DNA of 64,000 nucleotides, taken from Aptenodytes patagonicus. Lineage: Eukaryota; Chordata; Aves; Sphenisciformes; Spheniscidae. The notes below the pieces were generated by a model. It was given only the letters and a program-made list of their open reading frames with translations. It had not been told where the DNA came from and made no database searches. Made by a program: the position numbers and the translations under genes. The stretch covers positions 104,617,811 to 104,681,810 of the forward strand of contig NC_134951.1 in assembly GCF_965638725.1 (NCBI RefSeq), written 5' to 3'. Position 1 is the first letter of the stretch. Each line of letters begins with the position of its first letter. This document shows, piece by piece, positions 61,101 through 64,000 of this stretch.

Positions 61101-64000
61101 AGATTGAGCAGAATCTAGATGTTTGGGTGTGTTTGTTAAAAATCAAGTGCATTTCACAAAACCAGAGTACATTGCAAGACTGCATCCCAAGGTGCATAAG
61201 GCATTTCAAGTAGTTGAGCACGAGCACGTAGGTGACAGACAAAACGTATGCATACTGCTTACCATCAAACATTATTTTTGCCCTTTGAATCATAAAGGAC
61301 ACTGCATTTAATGAAGTGAACTCTGCAGAATTTCAGAAGCACCACACACAAGTCAAACTATAAATTCAACACTTTCATCTGGAATTTGATACTCCATTAA
61401 CATACTGAAGTTATTTTTTTGCAACTGTAATTTATGCTGAAAATTAGTGGCTTTGGTACCTGGCACAAATGACACGGCACGAAACTGGGCTCAGAGAGTA
61501 TGAGAAAGACAGTGCCTGCCTACACATTACACTGACAGGAAAATTTATCTCAGTTGTTAAATATTTTCATGTCTCTTCTTTCTATTAATACGTATTATTT
61601 GCCAGCAACACTGGCAAATAGTTGAACAAACTGCTACCTTAACTTTTCAAAAGTTTGATTTATGTATCTTTAAAAATTAACTTATACAAACATAAACTAC
61701 TTATCTTTCAAAAAAAGGTAACACGATATAGAGATCCTGTGCCTGAAATCTTGGCTAGTTTTTCAACTATCAGTCTAATAAAACATACAATCTCTGAAAA
61801 AATCTTGCACCTACGCAGAACATATATGCAATATTATAGCTGAGTGTGCTTTGCTAATAGTTCTTGTTAACATTTACAGATGCATAGAACACCGATAGTG
61901 CATTGGAGACTGTATCTATATTTCTACATATCAGCAGTTTGACACATTTTCCTTTTATTTCCCCTCATGCTCCAGATCTTCACAACCTTATGATTCATCA
62001 GGACAAAGGAGGAACCAAGCCAAAACAAACACAGAGCCTTCCCATAAAAATGATACTGCGCATCTTGATTCCTTTGAAGAAACCTCTTTCTAAATACCTG
62101 ATTAATACTTTGTTGACTTCTATACTTACCCAAAAACCTCCATACATCCTTGCATTTTCTCTGTTTTACTTAGCAAAAAATCTGAAGCAATCACTTTCAT
62201 CATCATTCATCAAATTACTTCTGAATAATTTTGTTTTATCTAATCAGACAGGTTATTTTCAGCTTACTGTATTCATTTAAAAAGAACTAGGGACTGAAAA
62301 ATAGCTTGTTGGCATATAGCATTTGACAGCGATTCTCAGCTTCTGTTCAACAGCAACTAAACAGAAAATAGCATCCGAGAAGACTAAGTAAGACAGGTAG
62401 CACTTTCGTATGGAAGTTAGAACAGCACTCCAATAAGAGAAAACAGAATGAAGTGTGACAAGTTATTAATAGCTTTGCCTTATATATTACATATCTGAAA
62501 TAAGTAGACAACATTGCTTCAGGCATTCAGCTTGCCTCACAAATATTCTCTAACTTATCTCAAAAAGGCTCAAGTTTGCCCACCTGAATATCCAATGACA
62601 CTGCCAAGCCAAGTTAGGAGCTTCAGACCAAAGCTCTGATGGGCAACAATAGATGAATGCATAACTTGTACTTTCAATGGCTTTGTCTGACGACTGGTAT
62701 TTCTCTTAAAAAGAAAAGGAAGAAGGAGGTAATGCATATTTAAGTGAGGACTAGCATATATTTCTGCACAGAAACACACCATTCCTATGACTGCTTTCAG
62801 TAATTTATAATACTAATACATATTCTAATTACTAACACCTACACAGGGAAGAAACAAAACCAAAAAAGTCTAAACTTTCTTTACCCTATTAATATTTGAA
62901 AGGCCTTATTATGCAATATCAATGTATTTAGGCCAATCCATTTTCCACGCTTGGCCTCTTATCAATGTACACACTGATCTGCTGCATTTTACTGATAAGC
63001 AGTCCCATGCACAACCTAAGACAGCCATGCATATTTGTTCCTCACAATATGACACGCAAGTCACACAGCAGCCCACTAAGGGAAGAAAATTATTGTCCAC
63101 GGACTATTTTCAATAATACAAATTAAACACACAGAGTTAAAACAAGAAAGAGTATTTCCCCTCATCTCTGTGTTAGTAATCTTAATAGTTAGACATTACA
63201 TATAAAAGCCATTTGTTCTTTGACTGCATAGGTGGCAAGTTAAAAATATTGCATAACTTTATCTTTAAAGATATGTTAATGTTTTCAAAATACCTTAAAT
63301 AGTTTAAGGCCAGTAACTCTAGCTGCAGAATTTTTTTTCAGTGGTAGCAGTATTATACACAAACTATTTATTTCATGTGATTAAGTACTGCACTGCAGCA
63401 GTTAAAGAAAAAATAAATAAAAAATATTATTCCCATGTTCTTCCATGTAAGAACCCTGTAATATATAGATATTATGAATATATACACATATATAAATACA
63501 CACACACAAAATGAAAGTGTATTTGTAGTTTCACACTTGGATTCAATCAGTAACAATTTTGATAGTTGTGGCTGTGTAAGAGGCAAACAACTTCATACTA
63601 TAGGAGAAAAACTAAGAGTTTAACTTCACTGATCTGAACTGACATGCAATTCTAAAAGATTACATCTGAAGTTCCTGAGCAAACTCTGTTTTCTGAAGGG
63701 AAAAGTTGTCTGGGAACTTCTTTTTAGGAAATGATTTTGGGTACAAGGTAGACCATAGTAGAAAAAACAGAAAGAAAAACGGAGCATAAACCTGTATTTT
63801 GATACCTCTACTGTGTGTATTGTAAATAGTACCTCCAACACTTTGTATTATTAAAATATAGTCATTACAGTAACAACATCCCAAAACCGTGTAGCAAAGC
63901 CTCTTTTTGCTTAAGATGAGGCAAATAAGCAGGTAATATTACTTACCACTATTACCGATTTTGCTTGATCGCAGTACTGAAAGTCTCCATATCGAACAGA
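22026..64000 (-). CDS. UBR2: UBR2, N-degron E3 ubiquitin ligase, 41 coding exons plus one alternative; 5' end beyond window
   Basis: UBR2 is a large RING-type E3 of the Arg/N-degron pathway. It binds destabilising N-terminal residues and, with RAD6-type E2 enzymes (UBE2A/B), polyubiquitinates targets for the proteasome. It also acts in meiosis and chromatin in mammals. I joined 41 constitutive exons between 64000 and 22026; all use GT-AG sites and agree in phase, giving 1,483 codons plus stop (about residues 273-1755). In order: the end of the N-terminal recognition region, a long helical scaffold, a basic E2-binding helix (38414-38595), a RING-H2 zinc domain (37713 to 34885), and a cysteine/histidine-rich C-terminal domain (23903 to 22939) ending VGIDWQHL. 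The C-terminus and the [20 protein letters not shown] block identify UBR2 rather than UBR1. The UBR box is outside the window. The gene converges on PRPH2. Confidence 0.98.
22939..23040 (-). CDS. UBR2: UBR2 exon w40
   Basis: 102 bp, acceptor CTCTAG|AGT, donor CAG|GTAAAT. Encodes [20 protein letters not shown] and ends [13 protein letters not shown]. Confidence 0.97.
23733..23903 (-). CDS. UBR2: UBR2 exon w39 (Cys/His-rich C-terminal domain)
   Basis: 171 bp, acceptor ACAAAAG|GTG, donor TAG|GTAAGG. Encodes [20 protein letters not shown] and then [20 protein letters not shown], ending SGVGIFL. The dense cysteines and histidines form the zinc-stabilised C-terminal domain implicated in autoinhibition of yeast UBR1-type ligases. 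Confidence 0.97.
24199..24276 (-). CDS. UBR2: UBR2 exon w38
   Basis: 78 bp, acceptor ATTCTAG|CTA, donor CTC|GTAAGT. Encodes [20 protein letters not shown] and ends NQASNF. The 27-bp minisatellite lies about 105 bp upstream of its acceptor. Confidence 0.96.
24382..24489. repeat. 27-bp minisatellite, four perfect copies
   Basis: The unit AATTAAATTTTTAAAGTTTT followed by CCTCTTC (27 bp) repeats exactly four times with no mismatch. It lies in the UBR2 intron between w37 and w38, upstream of the w38 acceptor. Perfect identity suggests recent expansion or ongoing slippage/unequal exchange. Confidence 0.97.
24490..25836 (-). other. UBR2 intron sequence (w37/w38), remainder
   Basis: AT-rich intron with no recognisable exon, RNA or interspersed repeat. 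Confidence 0.6.
25837..25893 (-). CDS. UBR2: UBR2 exon w37
   Basis: 57 bp, acceptor CTTGTAG|TTG, donor CAG|GTAAAC. Encodes [19 protein letters not shown]. Confidence 0.95.
26146..26254 (-). CDS. UBR2: UBR2 exon w36
   Basis: 109 bp, acceptor TTTGCAG|TAA, donor AAG|GTAAGT. Encodes [20 protein letters not shown] and ends [10 protein letters not shown]. Confidence 0.96.
26255..27982 (-). other. UBR2 intron (w35/w36)
   Basis: AT-rich intron with a 20-T run at about 27299-27318. A GC-richer block of about 470 bp (26740-27210) stands out but matches no repeat family I recognise. No exon is supported. Confidence 0.5.
27983..28113 (-). CDS. UBR2: UBR2 exon w35
   Basis: 131 bp, acceptor CTTAAG|TGC, donor AAG|GTACTG. 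Begins [20 protein letters not shown] and ends [15 protein letters not shown]. Confidence 0.96.
28607..28697 (-). CDS. UBR2: UBR2 exon w34
   Basis: 91 bp, acceptor CTTCAG|AAG, donor AAG|GTAAAA. Encodes [20 protein letters not shown] and ends YKFLCQCTG. This acidic linker is one of the less conserved parts of the protein. Confidence 0.94.
29335..29470 (-). CDS. UBR2: UBR2 exon w33
   Basis: 136 bp, acceptor TTTACAG|GTA, donor ACAG|GTAATG. Begins [20 protein letters not shown] and ends [13 protein letters not shown]. Confidence 0.96.
29893..29960 (-). CDS. UBR2: UBR2 exon w32
   Basis: 68 bp, acceptor TACTCAG|CAC, donor TTG|GTAAGT. Encodes [20 protein letters not shown] and ends HLL. A 2.2-kb intron separates it from w31. 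Confidence 0.95.
29961..32116 (-). other. UBR2 intron (w31/w32)
   Basis: A 2.2-kb AT-rich intron in which I see no recognisable element. Confidence 0.6.
32117..32213 (-). CDS. UBR2: UBR2 exon w31
   Basis: 97 bp, acceptor TTTAAAG|GAT, donor CAT|GTAAGT. Begins [20 protein letters not shown] and ends GHFCTLLA. Confidence 0.96.
32639..32694 (-). CDS. UBR2: UBR2 exon w30
   Basis: 56 bp, acceptor TTTCCAG|AAC, donor CAG|GTAAGG. Encodes [19 protein letters not shown]. Confidence 0.95.
32790..32938 (-). CDS. UBR2: UBR2 exon w29
   Basis: 149 bp, acceptor TTTCAG|GAAC, donor TAG|GTACTA. Begins [20 protein letters not shown] and ends [13 protein letters not shown]. One of the most conserved exons of the family. 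Confidence 0.97.
33759..33831 (-). CDS. UBR2: UBR2 exon w28
   Basis: 73 bp, acceptor TGTACAG|GCA, donor GAA|GTATGT. Encodes [20 protein letters not shown] and ends DFKP. Confidence 0.95.
34003..34390 (+). mobile_element. CR1 non-LTR retrotransposon 3' fragment
   Basis: The + strand reads [20 protein letters not shown], then [31 protein letters not shown] and [11 protein letters not shown], ending at a stop after LRDMV. This is the CR1 ORF2 C-terminus. It is followed by the CR1 3' end (GGTTGGACTTGATGATCTTAAAGGTC, TTTTCCAACCTAAATGGTTC, TATGA). The 97-codon segment from 34014 to 34307 is uninterrupted. It is 5'-truncated near 34003. It inserted antisense to UBR2 between w27 and w28, and its 3' end abuts the w27 donor region. 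Confidence 0.96.
34423..34520 (-). CDS. UBR2: UBR2 exon w27
   Basis: 98 bp, acceptor TGGACAG|GTT, donor CAA|GTAAGT. Encodes [20 protein letters not shown] and ends [12 protein letters not shown]1 copy ends about 35 bp beyond the donor. Confidence 0.96.
34885..35046 (-). CDS. UBR2: UBR2 exon w26 (RING-H2 end)
   Basis: 162 bp, acceptor TCTAAAG|GTA, donor CAG|GTCTGT. Begins [20 protein letters not shown] and contains the last zinc pair in [15 protein letters not shown]. The donor is GTCTGT rather than GTRAGT, somewhat weaker than its neighbours. Confidence 0.97.
35047..36508 (-). other. UBR2 intron (w25/w26)
   Basis: Intron with an 18-C run on the + strand (36348-36365) and a 9-bp inverted repeat (35587-35595 with 35602-35610, 6-nt loop). 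The interval 35400-35900 is less AT-rich than its surroundings but matches nothing I recognise. Confidence 0.5.
36348..36365 (+). repeat. Poly(C) tract, 18 bases
   Basis: Eighteen consecutive C on the + strand; poly(G) in the UBR2 pre-mRNA sense. Confidence 0.95.
36509..36602 (-). CDS. UBR2: UBR2 exon w25 (RING-H2 middle)
   Basis: 94 bp, acceptor AATACAG|AAA, donor GAG|GTAAAA. Encodes [20 protein letters not shown] and then [12 protein letters not shown]. It supplies the central Cys/His zinc ligands of the RING. Confidence 0.97.
36810..36847 (+). mobile_element. 38-bp 3' tip of the same LTR family
   Basis: TGTGGTGCTCAGTTGCCAGC followed by TGAGGTTAAACCACGACA matches the last 38 or so bases of the LTRs at 18677-19212 and 48249-48796. 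Only the 3' terminus is present; the upstream sequence is unrelated. It lies in the UBR2 intron between w24 and w25. Confidence 0.85.
37514..37713 (-). CDS. UBR2: UBR2 exon w24 (start of RING-H2 domain)
   Basis: 200 bp, acceptor ATTCTAG|CCC, donor CTG|GTAAGT. Begins [20 protein letters not shown] and holds the first zinc pair in [14 protein letters not shown], then [19 protein letters not shown] nearer AG at 37701-37700 is rejected because only the 37713 start restores the frame and the conserved SPV..D...TALG residues. Confidence 0.95.
38414..38595 (-). CDS. UBR2: UBR2 exon w23 (basic E2-binding helix)
   Basis: 182 bp, acceptor AATTTCAG|AGT, donor TAG|GTAAAG. Begins [20 protein letters not shown] and continues through [20 protein letters not shown]. 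This lysine/arginine-rich helix before the RING corresponds to the basic residue-rich region that binds RAD6-type E2 in UBR1/UBR2. The acceptor has an unusually weak pyrimidine tract. An ATG at 38622-38620, just upstream of the acceptor, is intronic. Confidence 0.97.
39378..39458 (-). CDS. UBR2: UBR2 exon w22
   Basis: 81 bp, acceptor CTTACAG|ACT, donor GAG|GTAAAA, phase 0. Begins [20 protein letters not shown] and ends EGNIMEE. Confidence 0.96.
39674..39783 (-). CDS. UBR2: UBR2 exon w21
   Basis: 110 bp, acceptor TTCTCAG|GAC, donor AAG|GTAAAT. Encodes [20 protein letters not shown] and ends KDMIRWILK. Confidence 0.96.
40502..40604 (-). CDS. UBR2: UBR2 exon w20
   Basis: 103 bp, acceptor ACCTAG|GTT, donor CAA|GTATGC. 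Begins [20 protein letters not shown] and ends TFTFTQKIS. Confidence 0.96.
40605..42555 (-). other. UBR2 intron (w19/w20)
   Basis: A 1.95-kb AT-rich intron; I see no recognisable element. Confidence 0.6.
42556..42710 (-). CDS. UBR2: UBR2 exon w19
   Basis: 155 bp, acceptor TTTCAG|CAC, donor AGG|GTATGT. Encodes a Pro-rich [20 protein letters not shown], then continues to AWSESMLQR in phase 0. Confidence 0.96.
43066..43114 (-). CDS. UBR2: UBR2 exon w18
   Basis: 49 bp, acceptor ATTTCAG|GCA, donor ACAG|GTATTT. Encodes [16 protein letters not shown] plus a split Ala. A short, strongly charged exon. Confidence 0.96.
43690..43795 (-). CDS. UBR2: UBR2 exon w17
   Basis: 106 bp, acceptor TTTGTAG|GAAA, donor AAG|GTAACT. 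Begins [20 protein letters not shown] and ends [10 protein letters not shown]. Confidence 0.97.
44046..44098 (-). CDS. UBR2: UBR2 exon w16
   Basis: 53 bp, acceptor CATGTAG|GAG, donor CAA|GTATGT. Encodes [17 protein letters not shown] plus a split Lys. Confidence 0.95.
44399..44438. repeat. Short tandem duplication, two 20-bp copies
   Basis: TAGGAATATACAGTCATTTT occurs twice in direct succession, with one difference near the end of the second copy, within a UBR2 intron. Confidence 0.85.
45398..45522 (-). CDS. UBR2: UBR2 exon w15
   Basis: 125 bp, acceptor TTTACAG|GCG, donor GAT|GTAAGT. Begins [20 protein letters not shown] and ends [11 protein letters not shown]. Confidence 0.97.
45822..45885 (-). 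CDS. UBR2: UBR2 exon w14
   Basis: 64 bp, acceptor AATTCAG|GAT, donor TTG|GTAAGT. Encodes [20 protein letters not shown] and then V plus a split Gly. Confidence 0.96.
46258..46380 (-). CDS. UBR2: UBR2 exon w13
   Basis: 123 bp, acceptor TTATTAG|ACA, donor AAG|GTATTT, phase 0. Begins [20 protein letters not shown] and ends [12 protein letters not shown]. Confidence 0.96.
47753..47818 (-). CDS. UBR2: UBR2 exon w12
   Basis: 66 bp, acceptor GTTTCAG|ATT, donor CAG|GTAACC, phase 0. Begins [20 protein letters not shown] and ends LQ. The intron separating it from w11 carries the second solo LTR. Confidence 0.97.
48244..48248. repeat. 5-bp target-site duplication, left copy (TTGTG)
   Basis: Identical to 48797-48801 on the far side of the LTR. 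Confidence 0.85.
48249..48796 (+). mobile_element. Solo LTR of an avian endogenous retrovirus (copy 2), 548 bp
   Basis: The element starts TGTCCTGGTTTCAGC and ends ...AAACCACAACA, with the 5-bp duplication TTGTG on both sides (48244-48248 and 48797-48801). It is colinear with copy 1. Differences include an expanded ATC repeat near 48620-48634 and a C/T-rich stretch near 48690-48720. It carries the same TGACGTCA (48485-48492). No internal viral genes are attached. It lies antisense to UBR2 in the intron between w11 and w12. Confidence 0.92.
48485..48492. promoter_or_regulatory. Perfect palindromic CRE (TGACGTCA) in LTR copy 2
   Basis: Located at the same place in the LTR as in copy 1, just before the ACATAAACTGGGG segment. 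Activity is inferred. Confidence 0.6.
48797..48801. repeat. 5-bp target-site duplication, right copy (TTGTG)
   Basis: Matches 48244-48248 and defines the insertion 48249-48796. Confidence 0.85.
48802..50267 (-). other. UBR2 intron (w11/w12), remainder after the LTR
   Basis: Intronic. A 157-codon + strand open frame (48772-49245) begins inside the LTR and runs into the flank, but it shows no domain or family resemblance. No other element is recognised. Confidence 0.6.
50268..50378 (-). CDS. UBR2: UBR2 exon w11
   Basis: 111 bp, acceptor AATGCAG|AGT, donor CAG|GTAAGT, phase 0. Begins [20 protein letters not shown] and ends [13 protein letters not shown]. Confidence 0.97.
51167..51228 (-). CDS. 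UBR2: UBR2 exon w10
   Basis: 62 bp, acceptor TATGTAG|GCT, donor CTG|GTATGT. Encodes [20 protein letters not shown] after the split Gly. Confidence 0.96.
52273..52456 (-). CDS. UBR2: UBR2 exon w9
   Basis: 184 bp, acceptor CTTTTAG|GAA, donor GCAG|GTATGA. Begins [20 protein letters not shown] and ends [12 protein letters not shown] plus a split Gly. Confidence 0.97.
52675..52688 (+). repeat. Poly(G) tract, 14 bases
   Basis: Fourteen consecutive G, followed by TGGG, in the UBR2 intron between w8 and w9. Confidence 0.95.
53230..53358 (-). CDS. UBR2: UBR2 exon w8
   Basis: 129 bp, acceptor TTTCTAG|GGT, donor GAT|GTAAGT, phase 0 on both sides. Begins [20 protein letters not shown] and ends MMQDWCALD. 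Confidence 0.97.
53902..53988 (-). CDS. UBR2: Candidate UBR2 cassette exon (87 bp, unrecognised)
   Basis: Between w7 and w8 lies an open segment bounded by a strong acceptor (TTTTTTCTCCCCAG|CCT) and a donor (AAG|GTATAAG). It is exactly 29 codons and phase 0 on both sides, so inclusion would not disturb the frame. It would encode [20 protein letters not shown] and then nine more residues ending MISK. I do not recall a counterpart in mammalian UBR2 or UBR1, where CMQ is followed directly by GM. It may be a lineage-specific or rare alternative exon, or a chance match; transcript evidence would decide. Confidence 0.4.
54422..54521 (-). CDS. UBR2: UBR2 exon w7
   Basis: 100 bp, acceptor TACCCAG|GTATG, donor CAG|GTATGT. 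Encodes [20 protein letters not shown] and ends LELLKCMQ, in phase 0. Confidence 0.96.
54609..54772 (-). CDS. UBR2: UBR2 exon w6
   Basis: 164 bp, acceptor GCATAG|GCT, donor TCAA|GTAAGT. Begins [20 protein letters not shown] and ends [12 protein letters not shown]. It follows either w5a or w5b in phase 0. Confidence 0.96.
54773..57128 (-). other. UBR2 intron (w5b/w6)
   Basis: A 2.4-kb intron following the mutually exclusive exon pair; I see no recognisable repeat or exon in it. Confidence 0.6.
57129..57227 (-). CDS. UBR2: UBR2 exon w5b (mutually exclusive alternative, 33 codons)
   Basis: 99 bp, phase 0 at both ends, acceptor TTAATAG|AAC, donor CTT|GTAAGT. Begins [18 protein letters not shown] and ends IQIFTVPSL. 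It has the same length, phase and motif spacing as w5a (NY..LQ.D.M.DDH.R...A.LS.Q.FTVP.L), so it arose by exon duplication. Inclusion together with w5a would keep the frame but add a duplicated 33-residue block. Confidence 0.9.
57228..57301 (-). promoter_or_regulatory. UBR2: 74-nt intron between the mutually exclusive UBR2 exons
   Basis: On the minus strand it runs from GTGAGTAGTG to CTTCTTAATAG. The best branch-point match, AACTGAT, places the branch adenosine about 33 nt from the 5' splice site and about 41 nt from the 3' splice site. That is shorter than the usual minimum 5' splice site to branch distance in vertebrates, so steric blocking of w5a-w5b joining is plausible. Confidence 0.55.
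57302..57400 (-). CDS. UBR2: UBR2 exon w5a (mutually exclusive alternative, 33 codons)
   Basis: 99 bp, phase 0 at both ends, acceptor TTCTAAAG-type ending TTTAG|AAT, donor CTG|GTGAGT. Begins [18 protein letters not shown] and ends FTVPTL. This version matches the main mammalian UBR2 isoform as I remember it ([19 protein letters not shown]). It is a tandem paralogue of the next exon, 74 nt away, and the two are not expected in the same mRNA. Confidence 0.93.
58078..58166 (-). CDS. UBR2: UBR2 exon w4
   Basis: 89 bp, acceptor TTGACAG|GAGC, donor CAAGA|GTAAGT. Encodes [20 protein letters not shown] and ends LFAIRFAR. It ends in phase 0 directly before the mutually exclusive exon pair. Confidence 0.95.
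59834..59941 (-). CDS. UBR2: UBR2 exon w3
   Basis: 108 bp, acceptor CATTAAG|ATGG, donor AAAG|GTGAGT. Encodes [18 protein letters not shown] and ends [10 protein letters not shown]. The split Asp codon is completed across the w2/w3 junction. Confidence 0.95.
59942..62583 (-). other. UBR2 intron (w2/w3)
   Basis: A 2.6-kb intron containing the 23-G tract. Open frames at 60835-61032 and 61903-62280 on the + strand show no recognisable domain. Confidence 0.6.
60724..60746 (+). repeat. Poly(G) tract, 23 bases
   Basis: Twenty-three consecutive G, the longest homopolymer in the window, read as poly(C) in the UBR2 pre-mRNA. Confidence 0.95.
62584..62704 (-). CDS. UBR2: UBR2 exon w2
   Basis: 121 bp, acceptor TTTTTAAG|AGA, donor TCAG|GTGGGC. 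Starts [18 protein letters not shown] and ends WLGSVIGYS. It joins w1 in phase 0 and leaves one base. Confidence 0.95.
62705..63946 (-). other. UBR2 intron (w1/w2)
   Basis: AT-rich intron with a mixed TA/CA simple repeat around 63462-63512. No recognisable exon or mobile element. Confidence 0.6.
63947..64000 (-). CDS. UBR2: UBR2 exon w1 (partial, runs off the window)
   Basis: Encodes [18 protein letters not shown], ending in phase 0 at GTG|GTAAGT. This is the end of the N-terminal ClpS-like (type-2 N-degron) region at about residue 290. The upstream part of the exon lies beyond position 64000. Confidence 0.95.

Noticed and set aside
61903..62280. 125-codon + strand open frame in a UBR2 intron
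   Set aside because: AT-rich chance frame, antisense to UBR2, no domain.

Overview
The window is vertebrate nuclear DNA, almost certainly from a bird. It has split genes with canonical GT-AG introns, two CR1 retrotransposon copies with the avian CR1 3' end, a degraded CR1-like reverse transcriptase remnant, and solo LTRs of a bird endogenous retrovirus family. Most of the sequence is AT-rich intron or intergenic DNA.

Two protein-coding genes are present, arranged tail to tail. (1) PRPH2 (peripherin-2/RDS, the photoreceptor disc-rim tetraspanin) is on the + strand. Its exon 2 (1943-2189) and terminal exon 3 (8836-9072) are here; exon 1 lies before the window. (2) UBR2 (N-degron pathway RING E3 ubiquitin ligase) is on the - strand. 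Its stop codon is at 22026-22028, and 41 constitutive coding exons plus one mutually exclusive alternative exon run up to the right edge. The 41 exons join in one continuous frame of 1,483 codons plus stop, roughly residues 273-1755 of a 1,755-residue family member. The UBR box and the rest of the N-terminus lie beyond 64000. From memory, PRPH2 and UBR2 are also convergent neighbours in human (6p21.1), so this is conserved synteny.

Layout: 1-1942 PRPH2 intron 1; 2190-8835 PRPH2 intron 2, holding a long CR1 (about 5337-6160, minus); 9073 to about 11.6 kb probable PRPH2 3' UTR and flank; about 11.6-19.9 kb intergenic, with a CR1-like RT relic (about 18190-18440) and a full solo LTR (18677-19212); about 19.88-22.03 kb probable UBR2 3' UTR; 22.0-64.0 kb UBR2 exons and introns. 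The UBR2 introns hold a 27-bp x4 minisatellite, a second CR1 (about 34003-34390, plus), a 38-bp LTR tip (36810-36847), a second full solo LTR (48249-48796) and several long G/C homopolymers.

The points most worth attention are: the tandem mutually exclusive UBR2 exons, separated by a 74-nt intron whose best branch point is only about 33 nt from the 5' splice site; an unrecognised in-frame 87-bp candidate cassette exon at 53902-53988; and the two LTRs, each with a perfect 5-bp target duplication and a perfect palindromic TGACGTCA. I found no RNA genes, CRISPR arrays or multi-gene system. All identities come from reading the sequence against remembered family sequences, with no database search.
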